Source: Oscillospiraceae bacterium
GTDB taxonomy: Bacteria > Bacillota > Clostridia > Oscillospirales > Oscillospiraceae
DNA: 32,627 nucleotides
Direction of reading: 5' to 3'
NCBI GenBank assembly: GCA_017397565.1
Contig: JAFQIL010000063.1
Location: 1-32,627 of the forward strand
Shown: one piece after another, positions 6,950 to 15,698 of the stretch
Layout: each line of letters begins with the position of its first letter
How positions within the stretch are numbered: position 1 is the first letter of the stretch
The notes under the pieces: generated by a model
What the model was told of the DNA's origin: nothing
The model's database searches: none
The model's input: only the letters and a program-made list of their open reading frames with translations
Position numbers and translations under genes: made by a program

Positions 6950-7701
6950 GACCTTTTCTTCATGGCGGTGGCTGCGCTGATGCCTGCTGCCTGCGGGTGC
7001 AGAACCTGTCTGTAACCATTGGTGGCAGCCAAATCCTCTCGGATGTGAATTTACATGTTCACTGTGGGCAGATGGTGGCTGTAATCGGCCCTAACGGTGC
7101 AGGCAAGAGTACCTTTTTGAAGGCGGTTTTAGGACAGCAGGACTATGACGGCGTTATCGTCTTCTCTGCTCCCGGTCAGCGGGGACGGAAAGCCAAGATC
7201 GGCTATGTACCCCAAAGTCCCGCCTTTGATCCCGGAGATCCGGTGAGCGTAGCAGACCTGTTTCTGTGCTGCCGCAGTAAGCGTCCTGCCTTTTTCGGAG
7301 CTTCCAAAAAACAGCGGGAATGGATTCTTTCCTGTCTGGATCGGGTACACGGCTGTGATTTGATCGACAAGCGGATCGGCACTCTCTCCGGTGGTGAGCT
7401 GCAGCGGGTTCTTTTGGCTTTGGCGCTGGAGCCGCTGCCTAATATTCTGATCTTAGACGAGCCTCTGTCCGGTGTGGATATGGAAGGACAGACAGGGCTG
7501 ATGGATATGCTGGACGAAATACGGAAAGAATACGACCTTTCCATTTTAATGACCACCCACGATTTTTCCCTTTTGCCCCGGTATGCCGATCAGGTGGTTC
7601 TGATCAATCACAAAATGGTTTGCCTCGGCACACCGGAAGAGGTTCTCTCCTCGGATGCATTCCGGCAGGTGTTCCATATGCAGGGAGGTGGCGCGAAATG
7701 A
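6946..7701 (+). CDS. Metal (zinc-type) ABC transporter ATP-binding protein (ZnuC-like)
   Basis: 251 residues. Walker A GPNGAGKST at 48-56, signature LSGGELQRV, Walker B ILILDEPLSGVD, and the switch His in TTHDFSLL are all present. The N-terminus carries a short Cys/His-rich extension, HGGGCADACC (residues 6-15), ahead of the ABC fold. ATG at 6946 overlaps the lipoprotein stop (ATGA), and its own stop overlaps the permease start the same way, so the three proteins are translationally coupled. It energises import of the metal captured by the lipoprotein. Confidence 0.93.
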   Translation: MRPFLHGGGCADACCLRVQNLSVTIGGSQILSDVNLHVHCGQMVAVIGPNGAGKSTFLKAVLGQQDYDGVIVFSAPGQRGRKAKIGYVPQSPAFDPGDPVSVADLFLCCRSKRPAFFGASKKQREWILSCLDRVHGCDLIDKRIGTLSGGELQRVLLALALEPLPNILILDEPLSGVDMEGQTGLMDMLDEIRKEYDLSILMTTHDFSLLPRYADQVVLINHKMVCLGTPEEVLSSDAFRQVFHMQGGGAK

Positions 7702-8537
7702 GTCTTTGGTACTGGCTTTGCCAGCTTCTCCCCCTGGAAATGCTTCGCTGGGATTTTATGAAAAACGCCCTGTTGGCAATTCTTATCATGAGTCCTCTGT
7801 TCGGTCTTTTGTCCACCATGATCGTCACCGGCCGCATGAGCTTTTTCTCCGACGCCTTGGGGCACTCTGCCTTTACCGGTATTGCCATCGGCTGTATCTG
7901 CGGCATTGCCGCCCCCACCTGGATGGCGGTAGCCTTCAGCGTTGCCTTTGCACTGCTGTTTTCCTTTGTCCGCAGCCGAAGCAATCAGGCTGCAGATACC
8001 CTGATCGGTGTATTTTCCAGCACAGCCGTCGCTTTGGGCATCTTTATTGCCACCTTAGGCGGCGACAGCTTTACCAAGTATAACAAATATCTCATTGGCG
8101 ATATTCTGTCCATCACCCCCGGCCAGATCGGCATGCTGGCACTGGTGCTGGTTGCGGTATTGGTATTTTGGATCCTGTTTTCCAACCGTATGACCCTCAC
8201 CGCAGTACATCCTCAGCTGGCAGGCTCCCGGGGTATCCCGGTGGGACTTTCCCAAACCCTGTTCACCACCGCCATTGCGGTGGTGGTGACCCTCTCCATC
8301 TCCAGTGTGGGTCTTTTGATCCTCAATTCTCTATTGGTGCTGCCCGGTGCGTCCGCCCGAAACATATCCCGGAATTTGAAGCAGTATCACCTGCTTTCCG
8401 TGTTGCTGGCTTTGGTCGCAGGCATTGGCGGTCTGTGCGTCTCCTACTATTTGGGCACCTCTGCCGGTGCATCCATCTCGTTGTGTCTTGGACTGATTTT
8501 TGGAATCTGCTTCTGCTTCCGGAAAAGGAGGGCCTAA
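7698..8537 (+). CDS. Metal (zinc-type) ABC transporter permease (ZnuB-like, ABC-3 family)
   Basis: 279 residues from ATG at 7698, which overlaps the ATPase stop; the frame is open further upstream but the overlap fixes the start. Eight or so hydrophobic segments are visible, with the ABC-3 landmarks MIVTGRMSFFSDALGHSAFTG near the N-terminus, ADTLIGVFSSTAVALGIF, and SVGLLILNSLLVLPGASARN toward the C-terminus. It forms the membrane channel of the importer. The product ends in a basic tail (RKRRA). trmO starts 2 bp after the stop. Confidence 0.93.
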   Translation: MSLWYWLCQLLPLEMLRWDFMKNALLAILIMSPLFGLLSTMIVTGRMSFFSDALGHSAFTGIAIGCICGIAAPTWMAVAFSVAFALLFSFVRSRSNQAADTLIGVFSSTAVALGIFIATLGGDSFTKYNKYLIGDILSITPGQIGMLALVLVAVLVFWILFSNRMTLTAVHPQLAGSRGIPVGLSQTLFTTAIAVVVTLSISSVGLLILNSLLVLPGASARNISRNLKQYHLLSVLLALVAGIGGLCVSYYLGTSAGASISLCLGLIFGICFCFRKRRA

Positions 8538-8539
8538 GT

Positions 8540-9226
8540 ATGTCAGATGTAAATATCCAGGTCATCGCCCGGATGAAAAGCGATTTTCCCAGCAAGTTCG
8601 GCATTCCCCGGCAAAGCGGCTTAGTGGAAGAGCTTCGCTCCACTATCATTTTTCAGCCAGAGTTTCGCAACAGCGATGCCCTTAGGGGCATTGAAGGCTT
8701 TTCCCATCTGTGGTTGATCTGGCAATTTTCCGAGGCTGTACGCCAGGACTGGTCGCCGACGGTGCGTCCACCCCGGCTGGGAGGCAACACCCGGATGGGG
8801 GTGTTTGCCACCCGTTCCCCCTTCCGCCCCAATAATTTGGGGCTGTCCTGTGTCAGACTATTGGGGGTAGAACAGACGGCAGAATACGGCACGGTGCTTC
8901 ATGTAGGGGGTGCGGATCTCATGGACGGCACACCTATCTTTGACATCAAACCTTATATTCCCTACAGTGACAGCCATGCTGATGCTTCGGGCGGTTTTAC
9001 TGATACCGCAGATGCTTTTTTGCTGGAGGTGGATTTTTCCAGGGATTTGCTGGCGCAGCTGCCGGAAGATAAGCAGGAAGCGATCCTGGCGGTGCTTTCC
9101 CATGATCCCCGGCCCTCTTACCAAAGAACCCCCGGCCGGGTCTACGGTCTGCCCTTTGCGGGATTTGACATCCGCTTTACAGTAACCGATTCCCATCTGA
9201 CGGTTGTCGAAGTAAACAAGCTTTAA
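8540..9226 (+). CDS. trmO: tRNA N6-threonylcarbamoyladenosine methyltransferase TrmO (TsaA/YaeB family)
   Basis: 228 residues from ATG at 8540, with AGGAGGG about 8-9 nt upstream in the end of the permease gene. The family's beta-barrel SAM-binding signature is seen: KFGIPRQSGL, IIFQPEFR, GIEGFSHLWLIWQF, then RPPRLGGNTRMGVFATRSPFRPNNLGLS and DGTPIFDIKPYIPYSD. TrmO methylates N6 of t6A37 in certain tRNAs using SAM. A C-terminal domain of about 80 residues contains DPRPSYQRTP. Cotranscription with a zinc importer is notable; whether it has functional meaning is unknown. It ends at a strong terminator. Confidence 0.9.
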   Translation: MSDVNIQVIARMKSDFPSKFGIPRQSGLVEELRSTIIFQPEFRNSDALRGIEGFSHLWLIWQFSEAVRQDWSPTVRPPRLGGNTRMGVFATRSPFRPNNLGLSCVRLLGVEQTAEYGTVLHVGGADLMDGTPIFDIKPYIPYSDSHADASGGFTDTADAFLLEVDFSRDLLAQLPEDKQEAILAVLSHDPRPSYQRTPGRVYGLPFAGFDIRFTVTDSHLTVVEVNKL

Positions 9227-9252
9227 CAGCGTGCGATTGCACGCTGTTTTTC
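9226..9252 (+). terminator. Rho-independent terminator of the zinc importer-trmO operon
   Basis: ACAGCGTGC (9226-9234) pairs perfectly with GCACGCTGT (9239-9247), loop GATT, followed by a T-run. Confidence 0.9.
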
Positions 9253-9263
9253 TTTACCATACA

Positions 9264-9292
9264 TTGACAAAAAATGTCTTGGGGAGTATAAT
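9264..9292 (+). promoter_or_regulatory. Consensus sigma-A promoter ahead of the leader RNA
   Basis: TTGACA (9264-9269) and TATAAT (9287-9292) with a 17-bp spacer. Start of transcription is expected near 9299, about 200 nt before the EIIC-like start codon. Confidence 0.9.
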
Positions 9293-9298
9293 ATTGCC

Positions 9299-9488
9299 AT
9301 TGTTTCTCATCTGCAAGAACGGGCAAAGACATCCCCCGGCAGAGGCTGTCAAGGGGGGTGCTCGGCACTGAAGTTGGCTAAGAGACCGCGGCGCAAAGCA
9401 AAGATATGCCGCGTAAGCTCTTTGAGTCATCTAGGGTCGGTCTTGAAGCCGACGCGCGCTTTTTCAGAAGATTATTCTACTGAAAGAG
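9299..9488 (+). ncRNA. Unidentified structured leader RNA (candidate riboswitch or regulatory RNA)
   Basis: About 190 nt of GC-rich, highly foldable RNA follow a consensus promoter. Hand folding gives a three-way-junction candidate: P1 9311-9320 with 9439-9448 (8 of 10 paired); P2 CATCCCCC 9330-9337 with GGGGGGTG 9353-9360; P3 AAGAG 9380-9384 with CTCTT 9418-9422, extended by CGCGGC 9387-9392 with GCCGCG 9408-9413. Competing pairs exist: GTTGGCT 9373-9379 with AGCCGAC 9447-9453, or a local hairpin GTCGGT 9436-9441 with GCCGAC 9448-9453 followed by GCGCGCTTTTT. A last hairpin, 9459-9467 with 9480-9488, covers the AAAGAG part of the ribosome site. I could not match it to a riboswitch class that I know. 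Structure by eye only. Confidence 0.55.
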
Positions 9489-9499
9489 AGTGAACCCCT

Positions 9500-10570
9500 A
9501 TGAAAAAAATCCGCGAATTCCTTCGCCGGAAAGATATCATCTTTTCCGGCAAGCGCTATGGCATCGATGCCATGGGCGCAATGGCGCAAGGTCTTTTCTG
9601 CACCTTGCTGGTAGGCACCATCCTTAACACCATCGGTCAGCAATTCGGTATCGGTATCCTCACCCAAACTCTGGGCTCCACCGGCTACACCGTAGGCGGT
9701 CTGGCTTCTGCCATGGTAGGTCCCGGCATTGCCGTTGCCATCGGCGTTGCCCTCCACGCACCGGGGCTGGTGCTGTTCTCGTTGATCCCTGTTGGCTTTG
9801 CCGGTAACGCCATCGGCGGTGCCGGTGGTCCTTTGGCCGTGTATGTGGTGGCCATTATCGCCTGTGAATGCGGTAAACTGGTCTCTAAAGAGACAAAAAT
9901 CGACATTTTGGTCACACCCATTGTCACCATTTTGGTGGGTGTCGGTCTTGCCTGTGTGGTGGCCGCGCCTATCGGCAGCGCTGCCAAGGCTGTGGGACAG
10001 GCCATTATGTGGGCTACGGAGCTGCAGCCCCTGCTGATGGGTATTGTGGTATCCGCATTGGTAGGCATCGCCCTGACGCTCCCCATCTCCTCGGCAGCTA
10101 TCTGTGCTTCCTTTGGTCTTGTGGGACTGGCCGGCGGCGCTGCGGTAGCCGGCTGCTGCGCCCAAATGGTGGGCTTTGCCGTTATGAGCTTCAAAGAAAA
10201 CCGCTGGGGCGGCTTGGTTGCCCAGGGCATCGGCACCAGTATGCTGCAAATGCCCAATATCATTAAGAACCCCCGCATTTGGATTCCGCCCACGCTGGCT
10301 TCCATGATCACCGGGCCTTTGGCCACCTGCGTGTTCAAGCTGGAAATGAACGGCGCACCGGTATCCTCCGGCATGGGTACCTGCGGCTTTGTGGGTCAGA
10401 TCGGTGTGTATACCGGCTGGGTCGACAGTGGCAAGGTGATCACCGCCATGGACTGGATCGGTCTCGTTCTGATCTGCTTTGTGCTGCCGGCTGTCTTAAG
10501 CTGGCTCTTCTGCGCAATCCTCCGCAAATGGGGTTGGATCAAGGAAAATGACCTGAAGCTGGCTCTGTAA
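9500..10570 (+). CDS. PTS system EIIC-like membrane protein (PTS_EIIC_2 family)
   Basis: 356 residues, ATG at 9500 with AAAGAGAG upstream. It is almost entirely hydrophobic with about nine to ten membrane segments separated by Gly-rich turns, for example GGLASAMVGPGIAVAIGVAL and ALVGIALTLPISSAAICASF. The pattern, including KDIIFSGKRYGIDAMGAMAQGLFCTLL at the start and SFKENRWGGLVAQGIGTSMLQMPNI in the middle, matches proteins annotated as 'PTS sugar transporter subunit IIC' of unknown substrate. No EIIA or EIIB gene is nearby, so it may not be a true phosphotransferase component. It is monocistronic, preceded by a long structured leader and closed by a strong terminator. Confidence 0.8.
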   Translation: MKKIREFLRRKDIIFSGKRYGIDAMGAMAQGLFCTLLVGTILNTIGQQFGIGILTQTLGSTGYTVGGLASAMVGPGIAVAIGVALHAPGLVLFSLIPVGFAGNAIGGAGGPLAVYVVAIIACECGKLVSKETKIDILVTPIVTILVGVGLACVVAAPIGSAAKAVGQAIMWATELQPLLMGIVVSALVGIALTLPISSAAICASFGLVGLAGGAAVAGCCAQMVGFAVMSFKENRWGGLVAQGIGTSMLQMPNIIKNPRIWIPPTLASMITGPLATCVFKLEMNGAPVSSGMGTCGFVGQIGVYTGWVDSGKVITAMDWIGLVLICFVLPAVLSWLFCAILRKWGWIKENDLKLAL

Positions 10571-10586
10571 TTCTTAGAATATACGC

Positions 10587-10618
10587 CGCCCGGAGTTTTT
10601 TCTCCGGGCGACTTTTTT
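10587..10618 (+). terminator. Rho-independent terminator after the EIIC-like gene
   Basis: CGCCCGGAG (10587-10595) pairs with CTCCGGGCG (10602-10610), followed by ACTTTTTT. Confidence 0.92.
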
Positions 10619-10683
10619 GTTTCCACGCATACCGATAAACGGGAATTTATGCCTGCAAGACTCTTTCCTTTTCCAAAAAAATG

Positions 10684-10692
10684 TGGTATGAT
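10684..10692 (+). promoter_or_regulatory. Possible extended -10 promoter of tex
   Basis: TGGTATGAT (10684-10692) has the TGn extension and a good -10. No convincing -35 is seen at the right distance. It lies 31 bp before the start codon. Confidence 0.5.
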
Positions 10693-10723
10693 AAGCACCG
10701 AAATCGAAACAAAGGAGACCACT

Positions 10724-12838
10724 ATGCTTTCCATCGCTGAAATTCTGTCCCAGGAACTGGGTCAAAAACTGTCTTATATTGAAAACGTCATCGCCCTGCT
10801 GGACGAGGGTAATACCATCCCCTTTATCGCCCGTTACCGTAAGGAAATGCACGGTGCTATGGACGACACGGTGCTTCGCACCCTGGAAACCCGGCTGCAG
10901 TACCTACGTAACTTGCAGGAGCGTCGGGACGAGGTCAAAAACGCCATTGAAAGTCAGGGCAAGCTGACAGAAGAGCTTGCTTTGGCCATCGACAACGCCG
11001 CCACCTTGGCGGAGGTAGAAGACCTGTACCGTCCCTATAAGCAAAAGCGCCGCACCCGTGGCTCTATTGCCCGGGAAAAGGGTTTGGAGCCTTTGGCTGC
11101 CGCGATTTTTGCTCAGGACGGGCAAGACCCCGCTGTGTTGGCGCAGGACTATATTGACCCGGAAAAGGGCGTGGAATCGATAGAGGATGCTCTGGCCGGT
11201 GCTTCGGACATTATTGCGGAAGATCTTTCTGACGATGCTGCTATCCGCAAGAGTCTCCGGGAGCTGGTGGCCCGGAAGGGTCTGCTGCAGTGCAAGGCAG
11301 AAGACCCGGAAACTGACAGTGTTTACCGGCTGTATTACGATTTTTCTCAAAGCATCTCCCGGATTATGGATCATCAGATTCTGGCTATCAACCGGGGTGA
11401 AAAGGAAGGCATTTTGAAGCCCACTGTAGTGCTCCCCGGAAATGAAGGCGCTGCTTTGGTCTGTCGGGCTGCTTTGAAGCCTACGGCTTTTGTATCTCAA
11501 TTTGTCCGTGCCGCGGCAGAGGATGCCTACGAGCGGCTGATCTTCCCCTCCATTCAGCGGGAAGTCCGCAGTGATCTTTCTGACCGGGCCTACAGCGGCG
11601 CGATCCACAATTTCTCTTTGAATCTGAAGCCCCTTTTGATGCAGCCTCCGGTGAAGGGCTTTGTCACCATGGGTCTCGATCCCGGATACCGCAACGGCTG
11701 TAAAGTGGCTGTAGTAGATCCCACCGGCAAGGTATTGGACACCGCCGTGGTCTATCCCACCTTCAGCGAAAGAAAGAAGCAGGAAGCCATCGCCGTTCTC
11801 TCGGGACTCATGAAAAAATACGCTGTGCAGCACATTGCCATCGGCAACGGCACAGCCTCCCGGGAAACTGAGGCTATGACGGTAGAGCTGCTTCACAGCT
11901 TCCCCAACGCCAGCTATATGATCGTCAACGAAGCCGGCGCTTCCGTTTACTCCGCCTCCCCCCTGGCGGCTGAAGAATTCCCGGATTACGATGTGAATCT
12001 GCGTTCTGCCGTATCCATTGCCCGGCGGCTTCAGGATCCTTTGGCGGAATTGGTCAAAATTGATCCCAAGGCCATTGGTGTGGGTCAGTATCAGCATGAC
12101 TGCCCCCAAAAGGAGCTGGACACCTCTCTAAACGGTGTAGTGGAAGACTGCGTGAACGCTGTGGGTGTGGATGTGAATACCGCTTCCCGGAGTCTGCTGC
12201 AGCAGGTGTCTGGCTTGACTGCCGCCACCGCCAAAAACATTGTGACCTACCGGGAAGAAAACGGTCCCTTCACCAGCCGGGCGCAGCTGAAAAAAGTACC
12301 GAAGCTGGGACCCAAGGCCTTCCAGCAGTGCGCTGGCTTCCTCCGGGTTCCGGAAAGCAAAGAAATGCTGGACAACACCGGTGTTCACCCGGAATCCTAC
12401 GATGCCGCCAAGAAGCTGCTGGCCTTGCTGGGCGGTGATCTGACCCGGCTGGAGACTTACGGACTGAGTAAAGCCGCCCAGGAGTGTGCAGTTGGTGAAC
12501 CTACCCTTGCTGACATTGCCAAGGAGCTGCAAAAGCCCGGCCGCGATCCCCGTGATGAGCTGCCCGCCCCCATTCTCCGCAAGGACGTTTTGGAAATGAA
12601 GGACTTGAAGCCCGGCATGGAGCTGACCGGCACTGTTCGGAACGTCATCGATTTCGGTGTATTTGTGGACATCGGCGTCCATCAGGACGGACTTGTACAC
12701 ATTTCACAGGTTGCCAACCGCCATTTGAAGCATCCCAGTGAAGCCGTTAAGGTAGGCGATGTAGTAAAGGTCGTGGTGCTGGAGGTTGACGAAAAGCGCC
12801 ACCGCATCGGTCTTTCCATGAAGCAGGCAAAATCCTAA
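10724..12838 (+). CDS. tex: Tex family RNA-binding transcription accessory protein
   Basis: 704 residues from ATG at 10724 with AAAGGAGA 7-8 nt upstream; 25 upstream in-frame codons lack a ribosome site. Domains in order: helical Tex N-terminal region (about 1-310, beginning LSIAEILSQELGQKLSYIEN and containing PFIARYRKE), a YqgF/RuvC-like domain from about 312 (GLDPGYRNGCKVAVVD), helix-hairpin-helix repeats around 485-545 (VSGLTAATAKNIVTYREENG), and an S1 RNA-binding domain from about 626 (GTVRNVIDFGVFVDIGVHQDGLVHIS). Full length and intact. Tex proteins associate with transcription and affect toxin or stress gene expression in several bacteria; the exact role varies. Monocistronic, convergent with uvrB. 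Confidence 0.96.
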   Translation: MLSIAEILSQELGQKLSYIENVIALLDEGNTIPFIARYRKEMHGAMDDTVLRTLETRLQYLRNLQERRDEVKNAIESQGKLTEELALAIDNAATLAEVEDLYRPYKQKRRTRGSIAREKGLEPLAAAIFAQDGQDPAVLAQDYIDPEKGVESIEDALAGASDIIAEDLSDDAAIRKSLRELVARKGLLQCKAEDPETDSVYRLYYDFSQSISRIMDHQILAINRGEKEGILKPTVVLPGNEGAALVCRAALKPTAFVSQFVRAAAEDAYERLIFPSIQREVRSDLSDRAYSGAIHNFSLNLKPLLMQPPVKGFVTMGLDPGYRNGCKVAVVDPTGKVLDTAVVYPTFSERKKQEAIAVLSGLMKKYAVQHIAIGNGTASRETEAMTVELLHSFPNASYMIVNEAGASVYSASPLAAEEFPDYDVNLRSAVSIARRLQDPLAELVKIDPKAIGVGQYQHDCPQKELDTSLNGVVEDCVNAVGVDVNTASRSLLQQVSGLTAATAKNIVTYREENGPFTSRAQLKKVPKLGPKAFQQCAGFLRVPESKEMLDNTGVHPESYDAAKKLLALLGGDLTRLETYGLSKAAQECAVGEPTLADIAKELQKPGRDPRDELPAPILRKDVLEMKDLKPGMELTGTVRNVIDFGVFVDIGVHQDGLVHISQVANRHLKHPSEAVKVGDVVKVVVLEVDEKRHRIGLSMKQAKS

Positions 12839-12844
12839 AAAATC

Positions 12845-12873
12845 ATCCCGGAACTACCAGGTAGTTCCGGGAT
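12845..12873. terminator. Terminator between convergent tex and uvrB
   Basis: A 14-bp arm ATCCCGGAACTACC (12845-12858) faces its complement (12860-12873). The minus strand continues with TTTTTT, so it is strongest for uvrB; the plus strand has only a short T-rich stretch. Confidence 0.85.
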
Positions 12874-12879
12874 CATTTG

Positions 12880-14847
12880 TTATAAACCGTTTCCCCGCAG
12901 CTCGATGATCTGATCACGAAGCACTGCGGCGTACTCGTATTCCATCATTCTGGCAGCTTCCTTCATCTGCTTTTCCAGACGGACGATTTCCTTTTCCTTT
13001 TCCGCCTTGGTCATCTTGATGCCGCTTCTTCCCTTCCGCTCGGCTGTAGGAGAAGAAATTTCGATCAGATCCCGGACAGACTTGATAACCGTCTTCGGCA
13101 CGATGCCGTTAGCTTCATTATAGGCATGCTGGATCTCCCGGCGGCGGGCTGTTTCATCCATGGCATTACGCATGGAATCGGTGATGTTGTCCGCATACAT
13201 GATCACCCGGCCATCTGCGTTTCTGGCAGCGCGGCCAATAGTTTGGATCAAGCTGGTTTCACTGCGTAAGAATCCTTCCTTATCCGCATCCAAAATCGCA
13301 ACCAAGCTTACTTCCGGCAGGTCAAGGCCTTCCCGGAGCAGGTTGATACCAACCAAAACATCAAATTTTGCCATTCGGAGGTCGCGAATAATCTCCATTC
13401 GTTCCATGGCGCCGATATCGGAATGCATATACCGCACCTTGATGCCGGCTTTTTGCAGATAAACCGTCAGATCCTCTGCCATCTTCTTGGTCAGGGTCGT
13501 AACCAGCACCCGTTCGTCCCGGGCTGTCCGGGCATTGATCTCGCCAATGAGATCATCGATCTGGCCCTCAATAGGCCGCACCTCTACGATGGGATCTAAG
13601 AGGCCTGTGGGACGGATCACCTGCTCCACAGTCTGACCGGAGCGGGTCTTTTCGTATTCCGCCGGTGTCGCTGAAACATAGATCACCTGATTCAGCTTGG
13701 AATCAAATTCCGTAAAATTCAGGGGGCGATTATCATAGGCCGAAGGCAAGCGGAAGCCATAGTTGACCAGGGCATCCTTCCGGCTCCGGTCGCCGGCATA
13801 CATAGCCCGGCACTGGGGAAGCGTAACATGGCTTTCATCCACAAACAGGAGAAAATCCTCCGGGAAATAGTCCAACAGTGTGGTAGGCGGTGTGCCCGGG
13901 GCTCTTCCCTGAATTACCCGGGAATAGTTTTCGATGCCGTTACAGAATCCGATTTCCGTCAGCATTTCCAAATCGTAAGCCGTCCGCTGGGCGATACGCT
14001 GGGCTTCCAGCAGCTTGTCATGAGCCCGGAACCAAGCCACCTGCTCATCGCACTCCCGCTGGATCTCCAGCATGGCCCGCTGCAGCTTTTCCCGGGATGC
14101 TACATAGTGGGACGCCGGATAGATGGCCACATGATCCAAATACCGCTCCGCCACACCGGTAACGGCATTGATCTGGCTGATGCGGTCAATCTCATCGCCA
14201 AAAAACTCAATGCGGATGGCCCGTCCCGACCAGTAGGCAGGGTACACTTCCAAAGTGTCTCCCCGCAGGCGGAACTTATTTCGGGAGAAATCCAGGTCAT
14301 TGCGTTCATACCGAATTTCCGTCAGCTTCTTCAGTACCGCATCCAGCGGATACTCATTGCCTACCCGCAGGGAGATCACCATGCTCTTATAGTCAATGGG
14401 GTCACCCAGACCATACAGGCAGCTGACAGAAGACACCACGATCACATCCCGGCGTTCAAAAAGTGCCGAGGTTGCACTGTGCCGCAGACGGTCAATTTCT
14501 TCGTTGACGGAGGCATCCTTTTCGATGTAGGTGTCCGTATGGGCAATATAGGCTTCCGGCTGATAATAATCATAGTAGGAAATAAAGTATTCCACCGCGT
14601 TGTCAGGAAAAAACTCCCGAAACTCACTGCAAAGCTGGGCTGCCAAGGTCTTATTATGGGCCAGTACCAAAGTAGGACGGTTCAGCTTTTCGATAACAGA
14701 AGCCATGGTGAAGGTCTTGCCGGAACCGGTAACACCCAAAAGCGTTTGCTCCCGCAAGCCCCAATTGACACCGTTGGTCAAAGCCTCAATGGCGGCAGGC
14801 TGGTCTCCGGACGGTTTATATTCCGACACTAAACGAAAACAATCCAT
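12880..14847 (-). CDS. uvrB: Excinuclease ABC subunit UvrB
   Basis: 655 residues from ATG at 14847, chosen for AAAGGAGA upstream. UvrB receives damaged DNA from UvrA, verifies the lesion and recruits UvrC. Visible features: Walker [11 protein letters not shown] near residue 40, the beta-hairpin region ([14 protein letters not shown]), DESHVTLPQ, helicase motifs [20 protein letters not shown] and QTIGRAARN, and the C-terminal UVR domain ([20 protein letters not shown]) that contacts UvrC or UvrA. It is full length. It follows radC by 11 bp in a leftward pair. No LexA box was evident upstream of the pair. Confidence 0.98.
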   Translation of the reverse strand: MDCFRLVSEYKPSGDQPAAIEALTNGVNWGLREQTLLGVTGSGKTFTMASVIEKLNRPTLVLAHNKTLAAQLCSEFREFFPDNAVEYFISYYDYYQPEAYIAHTDTYIEKDASVNEEIDRLRHSATSALFERRDVIVVSSVSCLYGLGDPIDYKSMVISLRVGNEYPLDAVLKKLTEIRYERNDLDFSRNKFRLRGDTLEVYPAYWSGRAIRIEFFGDEIDRISQINAVTGVAERYLDHVAIYPASHYVASREKLQRAMLEIQRECDEQVAWFRAHDKLLEAQRIAQRTAYDLEMLTEIGFCNGIENYSRVIQGRAPGTPPTTLLDYFPEDFLLFVDESHVTLPQCRAMYAGDRSRKDALVNYGFRLPSAYDNRPLNFTEFDSKLNQVIYVSATPAEYEKTRSGQTVEQVIRPTGLLDPIVEVRPIEGQIDDLIGEINARTARDERVLVTTLTKKMAEDLTVYLQKAGIKVRYMHSDIGAMERMEIIRDLRMAKFDVLVGINLLREGLDLPEVSLVAILDADKEGFLRSETSLIQTIGRAARNADGRVIMYADNITDSMRNAMDETARRREIQHAYNEANGIVPKTVIKSVRDLIEISSPTAERKGRSGIKMTKAEKEKEIVRLEKQMKEAARMMEYEYAAVLRDQIIELRGNGL

Positions 14848-14858
14848 GTTTTCTCCTT

Positions 14859-15560
14859 TCACAAAAGCACCTGGCAGCGGTTTGGATCATACACACCGGA
14901 CTGCCGCATGGATACAAAATCCTCATCGGCGACCACCATATGATCAATCAAAGTGATCTCCACTGCGCTGAGTGCCATCGCCAGACGGCAAGTAGTCTGC
15001 ACATCCTCACCGGACGGCACCGCCACACCGCTGGGATGATTGTGCGCCAGCACCACACTGGTGGCATTGGCACCCAGAGCCATTTCCACGATTCGCCGGA
15101 TAGGAACGGCAGCGGAGTTTACACTGCCCTCCCCCACCTCTTTGCAGCACAATACCTTGCACTTGGCATCCAGACACAGCAAAAATACCGTTTCATTCCG
15201 TCGGCTCCGGAAATAGGGTATTAAGTATTTTCCACAAGTCTCCAAATCAGAAAGGATCTTTACATCCGCATTCTGTTGTTTTACGCTGTAGTAACGGCCT
15301 GCCGAGGTGACAAAGGAGAGAAATGTTGCCACAGAATCACCAACACCGGGTACTTTTTTCAGTTCCTCCGGGGATGCTTCCATCACCTGTGCAAAAGAGC
15401 CGAAATGCTCCAAAAGCCTGTGAGCAATGGGGTTGGTATCCTGACGGGGGATACAATAAAACAACAGCAGCTCCAAAACCTGTAGCTCCTCAAAGTTATC
15501 CAGGCCTTCCGTAAGGAACCGATTCTTCAGCCGTTGGCGATGACCATCGTGTATGGACAT
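14859..15560 (-). CDS. radC: RadC family JAB/MPN-domain protein
   Basis: 233 residues, ATG at 15560 with GAGGTG upstream. The N-terminal helix-hairpin-helix part contains [14 protein letters not shown] (about 68-81). The C-terminal JAMM metalloprotease-like domain has H173-N-H175-PSG with D186 completing the metal site ([15 protein letters not shown]). Despite the name, a direct repair role for RadC proteins is doubtful in the literature; the biochemical activity is unknown. Placement directly upstream of uvrB keeps a repair link plausible here. Confidence 0.93.
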   Translation of the reverse strand: MSIHDGHRQRLKNRFLTEGLDNFEELQVLELLLFYCIPRQDTNPIAHRLLEHFGSFAQVMEASPEELKKVPGVGDSVATFLSFVTSAGRYYSVKQQNADVKILSDLETCGKYLIPYFRSRRNETVFLLCLDAKCKVLCCKEVGEGSVNSAAVPIRRIVEMALGANATSVVLAHNHPSGVAVPSGEDVQTTCRLAMALSAVEITLIDHMVVADEDFVSMRQSGVYDPNRCQVLL

Positions 15561-15588
15561 TATTTTTCACCTCAATTTTGGATTTTCC

Positions 15589-15616
15589 TTGCTATTTTTC
15601 GTTTTTTTGATAGAAT
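15589..15616 (+). promoter_or_regulatory. Promoter of the kinase-like gene, overlapping the divergent radC promoter
   Basis: TTGCTA (15589-15594) and TAGAAT (15611-15616), spacer 16. Its -10 shares bases with the leftward -10 at 15612-15617, so the two promoters probably compete. Confidence 0.55.
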
Positions 15617-15639
15617 AGAAATGTGGTGGATTTTGTCGA
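15612..15639 (-). promoter_or_regulatory. Promoter of radC-uvrB
   Basis: On the minus strand TCGACA (15639-15634) and TATTCT (15617-15612) with a 16-bp spacer, about 52 bp upstream of the radC start. Confidence 0.45.
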
Positions 15640-15698
15640 ATCTTCTGAGGAAAAATTCCCAAAAATCTGCACATGATAAATCGGTAAGGGGGATCACT

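Noticed and set aside
9299..9460. TPP, c-di-GMP-I or manganese riboswitch
   Set aside because: Isolated look-alikes (GGGGTGC, GGGCAAA, GGGGAGTA) occur, but the remaining conserved cores are missing, and GGGGAGTA belongs to the promoter spacer.
15600..15660. LexA/SOS operator upstream of radC-uvrB
   Set aside because: No CGAAC-N4-GTTCG-like palindrome is present; only isolated half-site-like bases occur.
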